In this document: piece after piece, positions 8,143 to 17,419 of the stretch
Layout of the letters: every line of letters starts with the position of its first letter
How positions within the stretch are numbered: position 1 is the first letter of the stretch
From: Wohlfahrtiimonas larvae_A
GTDB lineage: Bacteria; Pseudomonadota; Gammaproteobacteria; Cardiobacteriales; Wohlfahrtiimonadaceae
Direction: 5' to 3'
DNA: 29,279 nucleotides
NCBI GenBank assembly: GCA_040394195.1
Contig: JBEBSR010000034.1
Span: forward strand, 1 to 29,279
Program-made: the position numbers and the translations under genes
The notes under the pieces: generated by a model
What the model was told of the DNA's origin: nothing
Database searches by the model: none
What the model saw: the letters and a program-made list of their open reading frames with translations, nothing else

Positions 8143-8745
8143 TTACGCCAAAGCTTCTTGTACTGCTGGCAATTGCATCATGCGCTCTTTGAATGCCAAG
8201 ACATTTGGGAAGTTACTTAAATCATAACTAGTTTTAACAGCCCATAATGTTGTCATCAATAAGTAAAAATCAGCACTTGTTACTGTTTCACCTGTTAAAT
8301 ATGGTTGATTTGTTAATTTTGCCTCAACATATTTATAGCGATAAGCCAACTGCTTTGCAGCATGCGCACTCCATTGATCATTCACGTCAATGCCAAAAAC
8401 TTTAAAAATTAATGGCATATAGCTTTTATGCAATTCTGTTGCAATATAGTTAAACCATTCCAACTGATCAATCAGCCCTTTACCAGATAAAGGAAATATT
8501 GCATTATCACTTTTTAACGAAGCCAAATATGCACAAATTGCTACAACTTCCGTAATGACTTCACCATTTTCGAGTTGTAATGCAGGCACATAACCTTTTG
8601 CTGTAATTTTCTTATAATCACTGCCATCTTCTAATTCAGCTTTAACGATATTGACCTGAACTAATTCAAGTTCAATGCCTAAAGCTTTTGCTGTCATATG
8701 TACAGCTGATGCGCATGTACCTTTTGCATAATACAATTTCAACAT
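8143..8745 (-). CDS. gstA: Glutathione S-transferase, beta class
   Basis: A 200-residue cytosolic enzyme conjugating glutathione to electrophiles. It lines up along its whole length with E. coli GstA: KLYYAKGTCASAVH with the catalytic Cys11, KGYVPAL (about 50-56, with the cis-Pro before Ala), TEVVAI for the gamma-glutamyl site, and YIATELHKSY with His106 at the E. coli position. The thioredoxin-like domain spans about 1-80 and the helical domain about 88-200. The residue after Glu66 is Val where E. coli has Gly, a small departure at the glutathione site. It follows nhaC on the same strand after 31 bases and may be cotranscribed with it. Confidence 0.93.
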   Translation of the reverse strand: MLKLYYAKGTCASAVHMTAKALGIELELVQVNIVKAELEDGSDYKKITAKGYVPALQLENGEVITEVVAICAYLASLKSDNAIFPLSGKGLIDQLEWFNYIATELHKSYMPLIFKVFGIDVNDQWSAHAAKQLAYRYKYVEAKLTNQPYLTGETVTSADFYLLMTTLWAVKTSYDLSNFPNVLAFKERMMQLPAVQEALA

Positions 8746-8776
8746 TTATGGACCTCATATATTTGGAAGAAATATT

Positions 8777-10228
8777 CTAAATACGTTTAGGTATTCTGAA
8801 TCGTCTAACTTTAGCAGGTTTCTCACCATCATCATAATGCTCAATTGTCCAACCTGTGCATGCATAGACAATCGCAATTACTGGGCTTAATAAACATAAA
8901 AATGCGTAAGGCAGATAGCTGAATGATGCCACACCTAAAGTTGCCGTCATAAAGGCGCCGCAAGTATTCCAAGGAATCAATGGTGATGTCATTGTGCCTG
9001 CATCTTCTAATGTTCGAGATAAAACTTTCGCTTTAATCCCACGCTTACGATATTCATCCGCGTACATTCTGCCTGGAATGATGATGGACATATATTGATC
9101 ACAGCCCACAGCATTGCCTGTAAACCCTGTAAATACAGTCGCTATAATCAAGCTCTTTGTAGATTGTACTTTGCGTGCAATGTGCCCTACGATTACTTCA
9201 AAGATTTTCGTGAATTCTAAAATACCACCAAAGCACATCGCAATAATCACCAACGAAACAGTTGATAATACTGCGCTGATTCCACCATTATTCAATAACT
9301 CATTCAACGTTTTATTATCTGTTGTGATGCTATAACCATCATACAATGAGTTCAAAACCATGGATGGATCAGCGTCTTGAACAAAAATCGCACACAAAAC
9401 ACCCAAAGTGGAACCAATCATTAACCCAGGAAAAGCTGGAATTTTAAAAATCATCATCACAATGATGAAAGATGGCACTAATAATAACCAAGGTGAAATC
9501 AAGAAAATCTCTTTCAAATCACGCTGTAAATCAGCTGTTACAGTGATGCTTTCTGGTATTGTACTTGCTTGTGTATAGCCTAAAATTGCAAACAATATTA
9601 ATGAAATAATCAACGCTGGAATCGTTGTATAGAGCATATATTGGATATGTTCAAATAGATCAACACCCACAATGCCTGGTGCTAAATTAGTTGTTTCTGA
9701 CAAAGGTGAAATTTTATCACCGAAATAAACACCTGAAATCACAGCACCTGCAACCATTTCTGGTGGCATGCCTAAACCGTAACCAATCCCCATAATGGCA
9801 ATACCAATTGTGCCTGCCGCTGTCCAAGCATTACCTGCTGCTATCGAAATAATGCAGCAAATCGCACACGCTGCTACTAAAAAGTAAGCAGGCTCTAAAA
9901 TATTTAAACCATAGTAAATCAAAGTCGGCACAATGCCACCTGCAATCCATGATGCAATGATCGTGCCAATCACCATCAATATCACAACAGCTTGCATTGC
10001 TAAACGAACAGCATCTAACATGCCACGCTCAATTCTGCGCCAAGAATATCCTAAACGCATCGCAACTAACGCAGCAACACAAACACTGACTAATAATGGA
10101 ATATGTGGACTTGTCCCAAAAAAGAATATGCCAGTTACCAAAGCAATAACCATGAAAATGATTGGGATTAAAGATTCAAAAACGGATGGCAAGCGACCCT
10201 CTTCGCCTGCTGGGGGAATAATTTCCAT
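8777..10228 (-). CDS. nhaC: Na+/H+ antiporter of the NhaC family
   Basis: A 483-residue inner-membrane protein with about 11-12 hydrophobic segments. Its NhaC signatures are GVYFGDKISPLSETTNLAPG (about 168-187), GNAVGCDQYMSIIIPGRMY (about 373-391) and LEDAGTMTSPLIPWNTCGAFM (about 407-427). The family exchanges cytoplasmic Na+ for protons; some members instead move organic acids such as lactate/malate (MleN), so the substrate is inferred from the closest signature only. The start is ATG at 10228 with a weak upstream purine stretch. gstA lies downstream, and the membrane trio from 10462 diverges from it. Confidence 0.9.
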   Translation of the reverse strand: MEIIPPAGEEGRLPSVFESLIPIIFMVIALVTGIFFFGTSPHIPLLVSVCVAALVAMRLGYSWRRIERGMLDAVRLAMQAVVILMVIGTIIASWIAGGIVPTLIYYGLNILEPAYFLVAACAICCIISIAAGNAWTAAGTIGIAIMGIGYGLGMPPEMVAGAVISGVYFGDKISPLSETTNLAPGIVGVDLFEHIQYMLYTTIPALIISLILFAILGYTQASTIPESITVTADLQRDLKEIFLISPWLLLVPSFIIVMMIFKIPAFPGLMIGSTLGVLCAIFVQDADPSMVLNSLYDGYSITTDNKTLNELLNNGGISAVLSTVSLVIIAMCFGGILEFTKIFEVIVGHIARKVQSTKSLIIATVFTGFTGNAVGCDQYMSIIIPGRMYADEYRKRGIKAKVLSRTLEDAGTMTSPLIPWNTCGAFMTATLGVASFSYLPYAFLCLLSPVIAIVYACTGWTIEHYDDGEKPAKVRRFRIPKRI

Positions 10229-10461
10229 ATGTACAAATTTCCAGAGAAAAATTGTGGAAAAAAAGTAATCAGAAACTGATCGGCGATTGGGGTGAATTCT
10301 TGCATGATTGTAAATTCCGGCGAATCATAGCCCCATTTGTTATAAAACTATAATTAATTTTTTTTATCAACAAATTCAGCCAATTTTATTTAATTGATCA
10401 TTGTTTTATTAAGTGCTAAATTAGCAACCATTGAATGACAATAAACTCATAGGTTTTAACC

Positions 10462-11421
10462 ATGATTGATATTAAAAAAGCCCAAAAACCTAGAATGATG
10501 CTGAGATTCTTGCATCAAACTAAAGTTCTTTCTGATGAAAAATTTGAACAAGCAATGGCGAGCAATTTAGTACAAACTCGCCCTTTTCATCACGCTGATA
10601 TTTATATTCAACTATTAGGATGGATTTTAATCGCTGCGGGAATTATCTGCCTAACGGCATTTAATTGGTTTCAGCTCACAAATTTTAATAAATTAGCAAT
10701 TGCTGAAGTTACCTTAATAGCCTCATTTATTGCAATATTGCTCGCAAAAAAAGAACATCATCGATCCATTGCAGGTGGAATATTTGCCATAGTGATGGGC
10801 TCATTTTGGGCTGTATTTGGACAAATCTATCAAATCAATAGCAGCCTATATCACTTTACATTGGTTTGGGGCATTTGTTTATTACCTTTTGCCATTATAT
10901 TGCGCCAGCAATTCGTCACCATTGTTACTGCGTTACTTTTTTATAGTACGTTGATGATCTATCTACCTTTGCATCATAAAATCTTCTATTTTAGCTCTCT
11001 CACATCTGTTGCAATCTCTGCATTATTCACTTTTGTGGTTATCTTTGTGAAGCGCTTTAAAGTACCAAGCATTGCTAGCCCTATTTGTTATCTGTTCTTC
11101 AGTATTACATTGATAACACTACTGGGTTCCAGTATTGAATTCTTATTCAGATCCAACACAACAACAGCATGGTTGAGCACATTAGTTTCATCCATCATTG
11201 CGATCTTCATACTCATTCATTTGAATGAAAAATCCATGATGGTTGCGCTCTATATCTACACAATATTTATGGTGCTACTGCGCTTATTCTCACTGAGCCA
11301 TTTGGATGCTATTTCTCTCACATTGACGATGTCTTTATGCGCCATCATTGCCATTTATCCCACTTATAAAGGTGCGATTGGACTCATTAACTATGCTAAC
11401 AAGGTGAATCATCATGAATAG
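10462..11421 (+). CDS. DUF2157 membrane protein
   Basis: 319 residues. The first 45 or so are cytosolic and charged; the rest is about nine to ten transmembrane helices. The segment with LGWILIAAGIICLTAFNW (about 53-70) and the GQIYQINSS motif (about 119-127) is typical of DUF2157, an uncharacterised membrane family. It is the first gene of a three-gene unit: its stop overlaps the next start by eight bases. Genes for DUF2157, DUF4401 and GDYXXLXY proteins commonly sit together, so they probably form one membrane complex, but no activity is known. Confidence 0.85.
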   Translation: MIDIKKAQKPRMMLRFLHQTKVLSDEKFEQAMASNLVQTRPFHHADIYIQLLGWILIAAGIICLTAFNWFQLTNFNKLAIAEVTLIASFIAILLAKKEHHRSIAGGIFAIVMGSFWAVFGQIYQINSSLYHFTLVWGICLLPFAIILRQQFVTIVTALLFYSTLMIYLPLHHKIFYFSSLTSVAISALFTFVVIFVKRFKVPSIASPICYLFFSITLITLLGSSIEFLFRSNTTTAWLSTLVSSIIAIFILIHLNEKSMMVALYIYTIFMVLLRLFSLSHLDAISLTLTMSLCAIIAIYPTYKGAIGLINYANKVNHHE

Positions 11422-12370
11422 CCTTAATTTAAGAAATTTATTATTAACGGGTTCTGCCATTGTTTTAATGCTATTCATCATGGCATTTCCCACTTATCTA
11501 TTTGTAGAAGTATTTCAAAATAAAAGTGCTACCATTTTTCTCTTGGTTGTTTTTGCCATTGGATCATCCATCTATGGTTATTACACCCGCCAAGATAACT
11601 TCATGACAACGATTTTAAAGTTATCGTTATTCACTTCAACTTATTTATTAATGCTAGCAACGTTAATTAATTATGAATCTGTATTTTCAATTTCAGAGAA
11701 ACTGTTATTACTGATCAGTGCTATTTATTTTGCAATCATGCCACTATTTTTCCGAAATCCTTTCATTAGAATTCTGACATTAACAGTAGCACTGGCACTA
11801 TTCAATGCAGCCATTGCCTTCTATTTTTATGAAATTAACCTCCAATACATATTCATAATAAGTTTAGTGATCCTAGTTGTATTAGGGCTATCCAACTATG
11901 CGATACGCTTTTACACACTGTTAATCGCTTTATCCTTGCACTTATTATCATGGCCATTGTGGGAAACTTTGAATATCCGTTACATAGATCTCTCATTAAC
12001 CACGCCAATTATTGTCTATATTTTATTGGGCTTAAGCTTTGTGCCACATTTAATTTATCATTGGAAAAATCAGAGCCAACAGCAAAATATTCTCTATATT
12101 CTTGGCATTGTGGGTTTATTCATCCTCGCTTACTTTTTACCGAGTTCAACCATTGCAGGCATTTTAGTGATTACTATTGGTTTCTACCTACAATCACGCA
12201 CATTGCATATTGTGGGCTTAGTGTTATTTGGCTATTCACTTTTTATGTATTACTACAATTTAGAAAGCTCATTGAGCACCAAAGGCATTATTTTAATTTC
12301 CACTGGCATTGTGATTTTAATTGCCCGCTATGCATTCCACTATTTCGGAAAAATTCGCCATGAAAATTAA
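11414..12370 (+). CDS. DUF4401-like membrane protein
   Basis: 318 residues, almost entirely hydrophobic, with about ten transmembrane helices and a very short cytosolic N-terminus. No catalytic motif is visible. Family assignment rests mainly on position between a DUF2157 gene and a GDYXXLXY gene, plus the polytopic architecture. An AAGGTG ribosome binding site lies inside the end of the upstream gene. The 3-prime end overlaps the next gene by 11 bases, so all three are translationally coupled. Confidence 0.7.
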   Translation: MNSLNLRNLLLTGSAIVLMLFIMAFPTYLFVEVFQNKSATIFLLVVFAIGSSIYGYYTRQDNFMTTILKLSLFTSTYLLMLATLINYESVFSISEKLLLLISAIYFAIMPLFFRNPFIRILTLTVALALFNAAIAFYFYEINLQYIFIISLVILVVLGLSNYAIRFYTLLIALSLHLLSWPLWETLNIRYIDLSLTTPIIVYILLGLSFVPHLIYHWKNQSQQQNILYILGIVGLFILAYFLPSSTIAGILVITIGFYLQSRTLHIVGLVLFGYSLFMYYYNLESSLSTKGIILISTGIVILIARYAFHYFGKIRHEN

Positions 12371-12842
12371 ACAAAATTATTTATTACTCATAGCATTTGC
12401 TGTTGTGTTCATATTCATGAATGTACAAATTGTTCAAAAAGAATCTATTAAAAATAATGGCGAAGTGATTTACTTTAAGTTAGCGCCTGTTGATCCCCGT
12501 GCTTTTATGTTGGGTGATTACATGGCTTTAAATTTTGAACATAACTTGCGTAATTATTCAGATCAAAACATGCAAACTTTTATCGTGACATTGAATGATC
12601 AAAAAGTTGTCATAAGTGCAGAGCCTTATGAAGGTACAACTGTGAAAGATAACCAGCGATTATTCAAAATTCAGGACAAATTAAGACCAGATCGCTTTTA
12701 TTTTCAAGAAGGTCATGCAAAAAAGTATGAAGAAGCAAAATATGGATTATTTCGTTATGTTTCGCCTTCACAATTTTTATTAGATGACATGACAGATGAA
12801 GAGTTAATCATCATCAACCCACAGAGCAAATCGAATGAATGA
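12360..12842 (+). CDS. GDYXXLXY-domain protein
   Basis: About 160 residues: one N-terminal membrane helix (about 6-22) followed by an extracytoplasmic domain. That domain contains DPRAFMLGDYMALNF (about 45-59), which carries the GDYxxLxY signature of this family with Phe in the last position. I chose the ATG at 12360 over an in-frame ATG at 12321. The later start puts the membrane anchor at the N-terminus and gives a short coupled overlap with the upstream gene; the earlier one would overlap by 50 bases and add a charged tail. The fold is likely anchored in the inner membrane facing the periplasm. Function unknown; likely partner of the two upstream membrane proteins. Confidence 0.82.
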   Translation: MKIKQNYLLLIAFAVVFIFMNVQIVQKESIKNNGEVIYFKLAPVDPRAFMLGDYMALNFEHNLRNYSDQNMQTFIVTLNDQKVVISAEPYEGTTVKDNQRLFKIQDKLRPDRFYFQEGHAKKYEEAKYGLFRYVSPSQFLLDDMTDEELIIINPQSKSNE

Positions 12843-12913
12843 CTGATATAATGACTTTGAGAGTAATTAAACAAGTGTTATAGCTAATTTAAATAATCAC
12901 AAAAGGAGTCAAA

Positions 12914-13459
12914 ATGACAAATACAACAGAAAATAATAATTGGTGGCTGACTGCTATCGTTGGGGTTTTATTCATCATCATTGGTATTTGGAGCTTATTA
13001 ACACCTGCATCAACGCTATTAACGATCGCTTATTTCGTAGGCTTCATGTTCCTGATGACAGGCGTTTTTGAAGTATTCTCAGTTTCAGCGGGTAACAGCA
13101 ATTGGGGTTGGTCATTATTGTCTGGTGCCATTGACATTATCATCGGTATTTTATTTATTTCAATGCCTGCAGGTGAAGCGATTTTAGTCATCTGTTTCTT
13201 ATTTGGTTTTTGGGTATTATTTAGATCTGTTTTAGGTTTGGGCATTATTTTAAGCTTAAAAAATTCTAATGTTCCAGCCATTGCCAATAGTTCAAAAGGC
13301 ATCATGTTATTACCAATCATCGGTATTATTTTAGGCTTCGTATTTTTAATGTCACCAATTGTTGCAGGCGGTTTCATCGTAGGTATTTTCAGTGTTGCAA
13401 TTATCTCGTTTGGTATCTTTGAATTGTACTGGGGTTTCTTCTTGAAAAAGAATAGCTAA
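12914..13459 (+). CDS. HdeD-family (DUF308) membrane protein
   Basis: 181 residues with six evenly spaced transmembrane helices arranged as three two-helix repeats. The recurrent pattern is GxxxIxxGIxxL (for example WLTAIVGVLFIIIGIWSLL near the start and IIGIILGFVFLMSPIVAGG near 135-153). HdeD of E. coli is an acid-resistance membrane protein; the family is often stress-related, but its activity is unknown. A strong AAAGGAG ribosome binding site precedes the ATG. A TATAAT at 12847-12852 could be its own -10, so it need not belong to the upstream trio. A strong terminator follows. Confidence 0.87.
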   Translation: MTNTTENNNWWLTAIVGVLFIIIGIWSLLTPASTLLTIAYFVGFMFLMTGVFEVFSVSAGNSNWGWSLLSGAIDIIIGILFISMPAGEAILVICFLFGFWVLFRSVLGLGIILSLKNSNVPAIANSSKGIMLLPIIGIILGFVFLMSPIVAGGFIVGIFSVAIISFGIFELYWGFFLKKNS

Positions 13460-13487
13460 TGCCTGTTAGCTCATTGAATTAATAATT

Positions 13488-13522
13488 AAAACCTCAATCC
13501 TAAGATTGAGGTTTTCTTTCTT
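13488..13522 (+). terminator. Intrinsic terminator after the HdeD-family gene
   Basis: A perfect 12-bp stem (13488-13499 with 13504-13515) with a CTAA loop is followed by CTTTCTTT. The identical 28-base hairpin occurs again at 29153-29180. Confidence 0.88.
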
Positions 13523-13548
13523 TGAGCTTTTAAAAATTGTGCTACAAT
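13522..13548 (+). promoter_or_regulatory. Candidate promoter of mraZ-murI
   Basis: TACAAT at 13543-13548 with TTGAGC at 13522-13527, a short 15-base spacer. It lies 34 bases before the mraZ ATG and directly after the preceding terminator. No TGGG direct repeats of the kind MraZ binds are visible. Confidence 0.45.
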
Positions 13549-13582
13549 CTTCGGAACATGTTAAATATTTGATCAAATAATT

Positions 13583-14080
13583 ATGACTAGCTATTTAGGT
13601 GAATTCGAGCTCAAAATGGATGCTAAAAAGCGTCTTGCGCTCCCTGCTAGCCTAAAAAAACAGCTGGAAGAAACTGATCGTTTTGTTCTCAATCGCGCCT
13701 TTGATAAATGTTTAAATCTTTATCCCTACCATATTTGGCAAGAAGTCGATGCAGAACTCACTAAACTGAACTCATTCGTTAAAAAAGAACGTGATTTTGT
13801 ACGTTTTGTACGTGGTGGTGCTACTGAAATTCAGCTAGATGCACAAGGTCGTTTTGTCATTCCTGCAAGATTAATGGCTTATGCCAATATTACTTCTGAA
13901 ATCATCTTATCAGGCAATGGTTCTTTAATAGAAGTATGGGATCGTGATACTTATGACTCAATGTTATCCATCGATCCTGAAGACTTCTCTAACTTAGCTG
14001 AAGAAGTCATGGTAAAATACGAGGAAGAAGAGCTCTTTGAGTTCGATGAAAGTATTGTTGTTCCCATCATGCGTCGTTAA
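13583..14080 (+). CDS. mraZ: MraZ-like transcriptional regulator, Bacteroidota-type
   Basis: 165 residues with two SpoVT-AbrB folds: LGEFELKMDAKKRLALPASLKKQL (about 5-28) and ATEIQLDAQGRFVIPARL (about 80-97). MraZ is a DNA-binding repressor that normally opens the division and cell-wall cluster before rsmH. Here the next gene is murI, and no rsmH, ftsL or ftsI follows. The phrases FVLNRAFDKCLNLYP, LNSFVKKERDFVRF and DPEDFSNLAEEVM resemble MraZ of Bacteroidota much more than the FRGxxxxNLDxKGR type of Gammaproteobacteria. An acidic 22-residue tail follows. Likely a transferred gene, possibly controlling murI. Confidence 0.85.
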   Translation: MTSYLGEFELKMDAKKRLALPASLKKQLEETDRFVLNRAFDKCLNLYPYHIWQEVDAELTKLNSFVKKERDFVRFVRGGATEIQLDAQGRFVIPARLMAYANITSEIILSGNGSLIEVWDRDTYDSMLSIDPEDFSNLAEEVMVKYEEEELFEFDESIVVPIMRR

Positions 14081-14086
14081 TATGAA

Positions 14087-14869
14087 ATGAAAATAGGCTT
14101 CATAGATTCAGGTATCGGTGGGCTTTCAGTGATGAAAGCCTTTATTTCTTATCCCATTTTGGCGGATTATTTCTACATTGCGGATACCGCTCATTTACCT
14201 TATGGGTTGAAAACACATGATTACATTCATGATCGAGTAGAGAAATTAACACACTATCTCATCAACACTCATCACATTGATTGTTTAGTCATCGCTTGCA
14301 ATACTGCAACTGCCATTAGCGCAGAAAAGCTCAGAAAACAGATGCCTGATTTCCCAATTATTGGTATTGAGCCAGCCATTAAGCCAGCTGCTTTGGCTTC
14401 TAAAAGCAAAGAAATCGCCATATTAGCTACAACATCCATGATCAATAATCCACGTTTAACACGATTGATCCATGAATTTGCATCAGATGTTTCTGTCATC
14501 AAAATCGCCGCAGACCTCTGGGTAACATTAGTTGAACAAGGTATTTTTAATGGCCCAGAAGCAAATGCAGCCATCCATGAAATATTACAGCCTTTGAATG
14601 ATCATTCCATTGATCAATTAATTTTAGGTTGCACACACTTTCCATTCTTAGAATCAGAATTACGTTCTATACTCAATTCAGAGATTGTATTGGTGAATCC
14701 TGCTGCCGCTGTTGCAAAACATACATTGCACAGCTTAGATCAGCACCATATTGAAGCCAATACATCATCTACTTATCATTATTTTACGACGGGCGATTTG
14801 AAACATTTTCAAAATCAAATCAATCCATTACAGATGCCAGAAGGCACTGTATGTACACTCGACGTTTAG
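14087..14869 (+). CDS. murI: Glutamate racemase
   Basis: Interconverts L- and D-glutamate, supplying D-Glu for peptidoglycan. 260 residues with IGFIDSGIGGLSV at the N-terminus (Asp7, Ser8), the first catalytic cysteine Cys71 in ACNTAT and the second Cys182 in LGCTHFP. Both acid-base cysteines are present. The ATG at 14087 is six bases after the mraZ stop, with no clear ribosome binding site, consistent with coupling to mraZ. pepN follows after 18 bases. Confidence 0.96.
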   Translation: MKIGFIDSGIGGLSVMKAFISYPILADYFYIADTAHLPYGLKTHDYIHDRVEKLTHYLINTHHIDCLVIACNTATAISAEKLRKQMPDFPIIGIEPAIKPAALASKSKEIAILATTSMINNPRLTRLIHEFASDVSVIKIAADLWVTLVEQGIFNGPEANAAIHEILQPLNDHSIDQLILGCTHFPFLESELRSILNSEIVLVNPAAAVAKHTLHSLDQHHIEANTSSTYHYFTTGDLKHFQNQINPLQMPEGTVCTLDV

Positions 14870-14887
14870 TTGACTAAAGGAATCTAC

Positions 14888-17419
14888 ATGCCAGCATTGA
14901 AAGAAATTTTTCGTAAAGATTACCAAGCACCTGATTTTTGGGTCACCGATGTTTCCCTCAAATTCGTATTAAGCCCTAATGCTACTTTAGTCACAACAGA
15001 ATTAAAGCTTTCTAAAAACAGCGCAACAACTTCTCGCACATTAGTATTAAACGGTACAGAACATTCACAGCTTTTATCATTAAGAATCAATGATACTGCC
15101 ATTGCTTTAGATGATATCCAATATGTAGAACATGACATTCATTTAAAAGATTTACAAGGTGATGAATTAACAGTCACTTTGTCTAATCAGTTGGATCCTG
15201 CAAACAACAGTGCATTGGAAGGCTTATATTTATCCAACAAAATTTTCTGTAGCGATTGCGAGCCTGAAGGCTTTAGAAACATTACATATTACCCTGATCG
15301 CCCTGATATCATGGCGAAATATACAGTGACAATCATCGCAGATAAAGCAACCTGCCCTATTTTATTATCCAATGGTAATTTGGTTGAAGCGAAAGATTTA
15401 GATAATGGCTTACATCAAGCTGTTTGGCATGATCCATTCCCAAAACCAAGCTATCTCTTTGCATTAGTTGCAGGTGATTTAGGCTACATTGAAGATAAAC
15501 ATATTCGCCCAGATGGATCACCTGTACAATTACGCATTTATGCGGCGCACAACGAAATAGATCAATGCCATTATGCTTTAGGTGCATTAAAACGTGCAAT
15601 GAAATGGGATGAAGATCGCTTTGATTTAGTATGCGATGTGGATCAATACAATATCATTGCCATCCATGATTTCAATGGCGGTGCGATGGAAAATAAAGGC
15701 TTGAATATTTTCAATGCAAAATATGTATTGGCTAACTCAGAAATCGCAACAGATGCAGATTTTGAAACTATTGAATCCATCATTGGCCATGAATACTTCC
15801 ATAACTGGACAGGCAATCGCGTGACTTGCCGTGATTGGTTCCAATTATCTTTAAAAGAAGGCTTAACTGTTTTCCGTGATCAAGAATTCACAAGTGATTT
15901 GCGTCACCGTGGTTTAAAACGTATTGATGATGTAAAAATGTTACGTGCATATCAATTCCCTGAAGATGCAGGCCGATTAAAGCACCCAATTCGCCCAGAA
16001 AGTTACGTGGAAATGCGCAACTTCTACACAACAACAGTTTATGAAAAAGGCGCTGAAGTTGTACGCTTATATCAAACATTATTGGGTGAAGAAGGCTTCA
16101 AAAAAGGCTTAACACACTATTTGAATAAATTCGATGGTACAGCTGCAACCTGTGATGATTTCTTAGCATCCATGGCAGAAGCGAACCATGAAAATCTGTC
16201 TGGTTTTGAACATTGGTACAGCCAAGCTGGCACTCCACGAGTACAAGTTGTGAAAGAAATCACAGAAAATGGCATCAAATTAACATTTAAACAGTTATTA
16301 TGTGCAGAAGGCTCAAACCTTCAGCCACAATGGATTCCGATTCGCTTTGCTTTGATTGGCAGCGAAGATAAAATCATCTACGAAGATACTTTCATCCTAA
16401 AATCTTGGGAAGAAAGCATCACTTTGCCATGCAAAGAAACGAATGTTGCACTATCTCTATTTAGAGATTTCTCAGCACCTGTGATTGTGGATTATCCATA
16501 CACAGAAGAAGAATTGATGAAAATTGCCTTCTTTGAAACTGATTACTTTGCACGCTGGGAAGCTTCACAACGCTATATTTCTGAATTGATTGCATCTGAA
16601 CAAACTTGGGAAGAGAAACAAGCCAAATTTATTGCGCCATTCAATAGTTTATTGCAAGAATGCCGTCAAGAACCTAGTTTCTATGCCCTATTCTTCACAT
16701 TGCCTGATCCTATTTCAATTCAAAGCACAACTGCTGAAAAAGATTTAGCAAAAATTTGGGAACAACGTGGAAGCCTGATCCAATATGCAGCAAAAACATA
16801 TGAAGCACAATGGTTAGAGATTTATCAATCACAGATGATTGGCAATGCTTCAGCACGTGATCTGAAAAATAGCGTATTAAACTATTTAGCAACGTTGCCG
16901 AATCATGAAGTCACTGTTGCTAAGCAATATGAAGCTGCAACTAATATGACAGATCGCATGGCAGCATTGCGTGCTTCTGTATTGAATAATCACAGTACCG
17001 CTAAAACATTACTCACTAACTTCTTAGAAAAATATAAAGCTTATCCTTCTGTTGTGGACAAATGGTTTGCATTACAAGTATCTAGCCCATATATTACTTT
17101 AGAAGTATTGAATCATTTGCGTCATCATGGTGAGTTTAATTCCCATAATCCTAATCGTGTTCGTTCATTATTAGGGGCATTGGGTCAAAATAAAGTGGCA
17201 TTGTATCAACAGCCACAATTGTTCTACCCTTGGTTATTGGACAACATCATGATGATTGATAAGATCAATCCTCAAGTCGCAGCAAGATTAGCAACGCCAT
17301 TTTCACAATTAGATTTCTTAAAACAATCTGATCAAGATGCCATTCGCAACTTAGTGAAAGCACAGCTCGCTAATCAGTTATCCACTAACCTTGCAGAACA
17401 GTTGAGTAAATCATTATGA
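14888..17419 (+). CDS. pepN: Aminopeptidase N
   Basis: A cytosolic zinc M1 aminopeptidase of 843 residues, close to the 870 of E. coli PepN. The exopeptidase motif GGAMENKG is near 264-271 and the zinc ligands are His301, His305 and Glu324 (HEYFHNW then LKEGLTV), four residues off the E. coli numbering. The beta-barrel domain, the catalytic domain and the long helical C-terminal domain (from about 540) are all present. I start it at the ATG at 14888, which has AAAGGAA seven bases before it, rather than at the in-frame TTG at 14870. It overlaps the next start by four bases. Confidence 0.97.
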   Translation: MPALKEIFRKDYQAPDFWVTDVSLKFVLSPNATLVTTELKLSKNSATTSRTLVLNGTEHSQLLSLRINDTAIALDDIQYVEHDIHLKDLQGDELTVTLSNQLDPANNSALEGLYLSNKIFCSDCEPEGFRNITYYPDRPDIMAKYTVTIIADKATCPILLSNGNLVEAKDLDNGLHQAVWHDPFPKPSYLFALVAGDLGYIEDKHIRPDGSPVQLRIYAAHNEIDQCHYALGALKRAMKWDEDRFDLVCDVDQYNIIAIHDFNGGAMENKGLNIFNAKYVLANSEIATDADFETIESIIGHEYFHNWTGNRVTCRDWFQLSLKEGLTVFRDQEFTSDLRHRGLKRIDDVKMLRAYQFPEDAGRLKHPIRPESYVEMRNFYTTTVYEKGAEVVRLYQTLLGEEGFKKGLTHYLNKFDGTAATCDDFLASMAEANHENLSGFEHWYSQAGTPRVQVVKEITENGIKLTFKQLLCAEGSNLQPQWIPIRFALIGSEDKIIYEDTFILKSWEESITLPCKETNVALSLFRDFSAPVIVDYPYTEEELMKIAFFETDYFARWEASQRYISELIASEQTWEEKQAKFIAPFNSLLQECRQEPSFYALFFTLPDPISIQSTTAEKDLAKIWEQRGSLIQYAAKTYEAQWLEIYQSQMIGNASARDLKNSVLNYLATLPNHEVTVAKQYEAATNMTDRMAALRASVLNNHSTAKTLLTNFLEKYKAYPSVVDKWFALQVSSPYITLEVLNHLRHHGEFNSHNPNRVRSLLGALGQNKVALYQQPQLFYPWLLDNIMMIDKINPQVAARLATPFSQLDFLKQSDQDAIRNLVKAQLANQLSTNLAEQLSKSL

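Noticed and set aside
12321..12359. Longer start for the GDYXXLXY protein
   Set aside because: It would overlap the upstream gene by 50 bases and bury the membrane anchor; the ATG at 12360 fits better.
13030..13377. A 115-codon minus-strand ORF inside the HdeD-family gene
   Set aside because: Antisense shadow; rich in Lys, Pro, Met and Asn as expected from the complement of a hydrophobic membrane gene.
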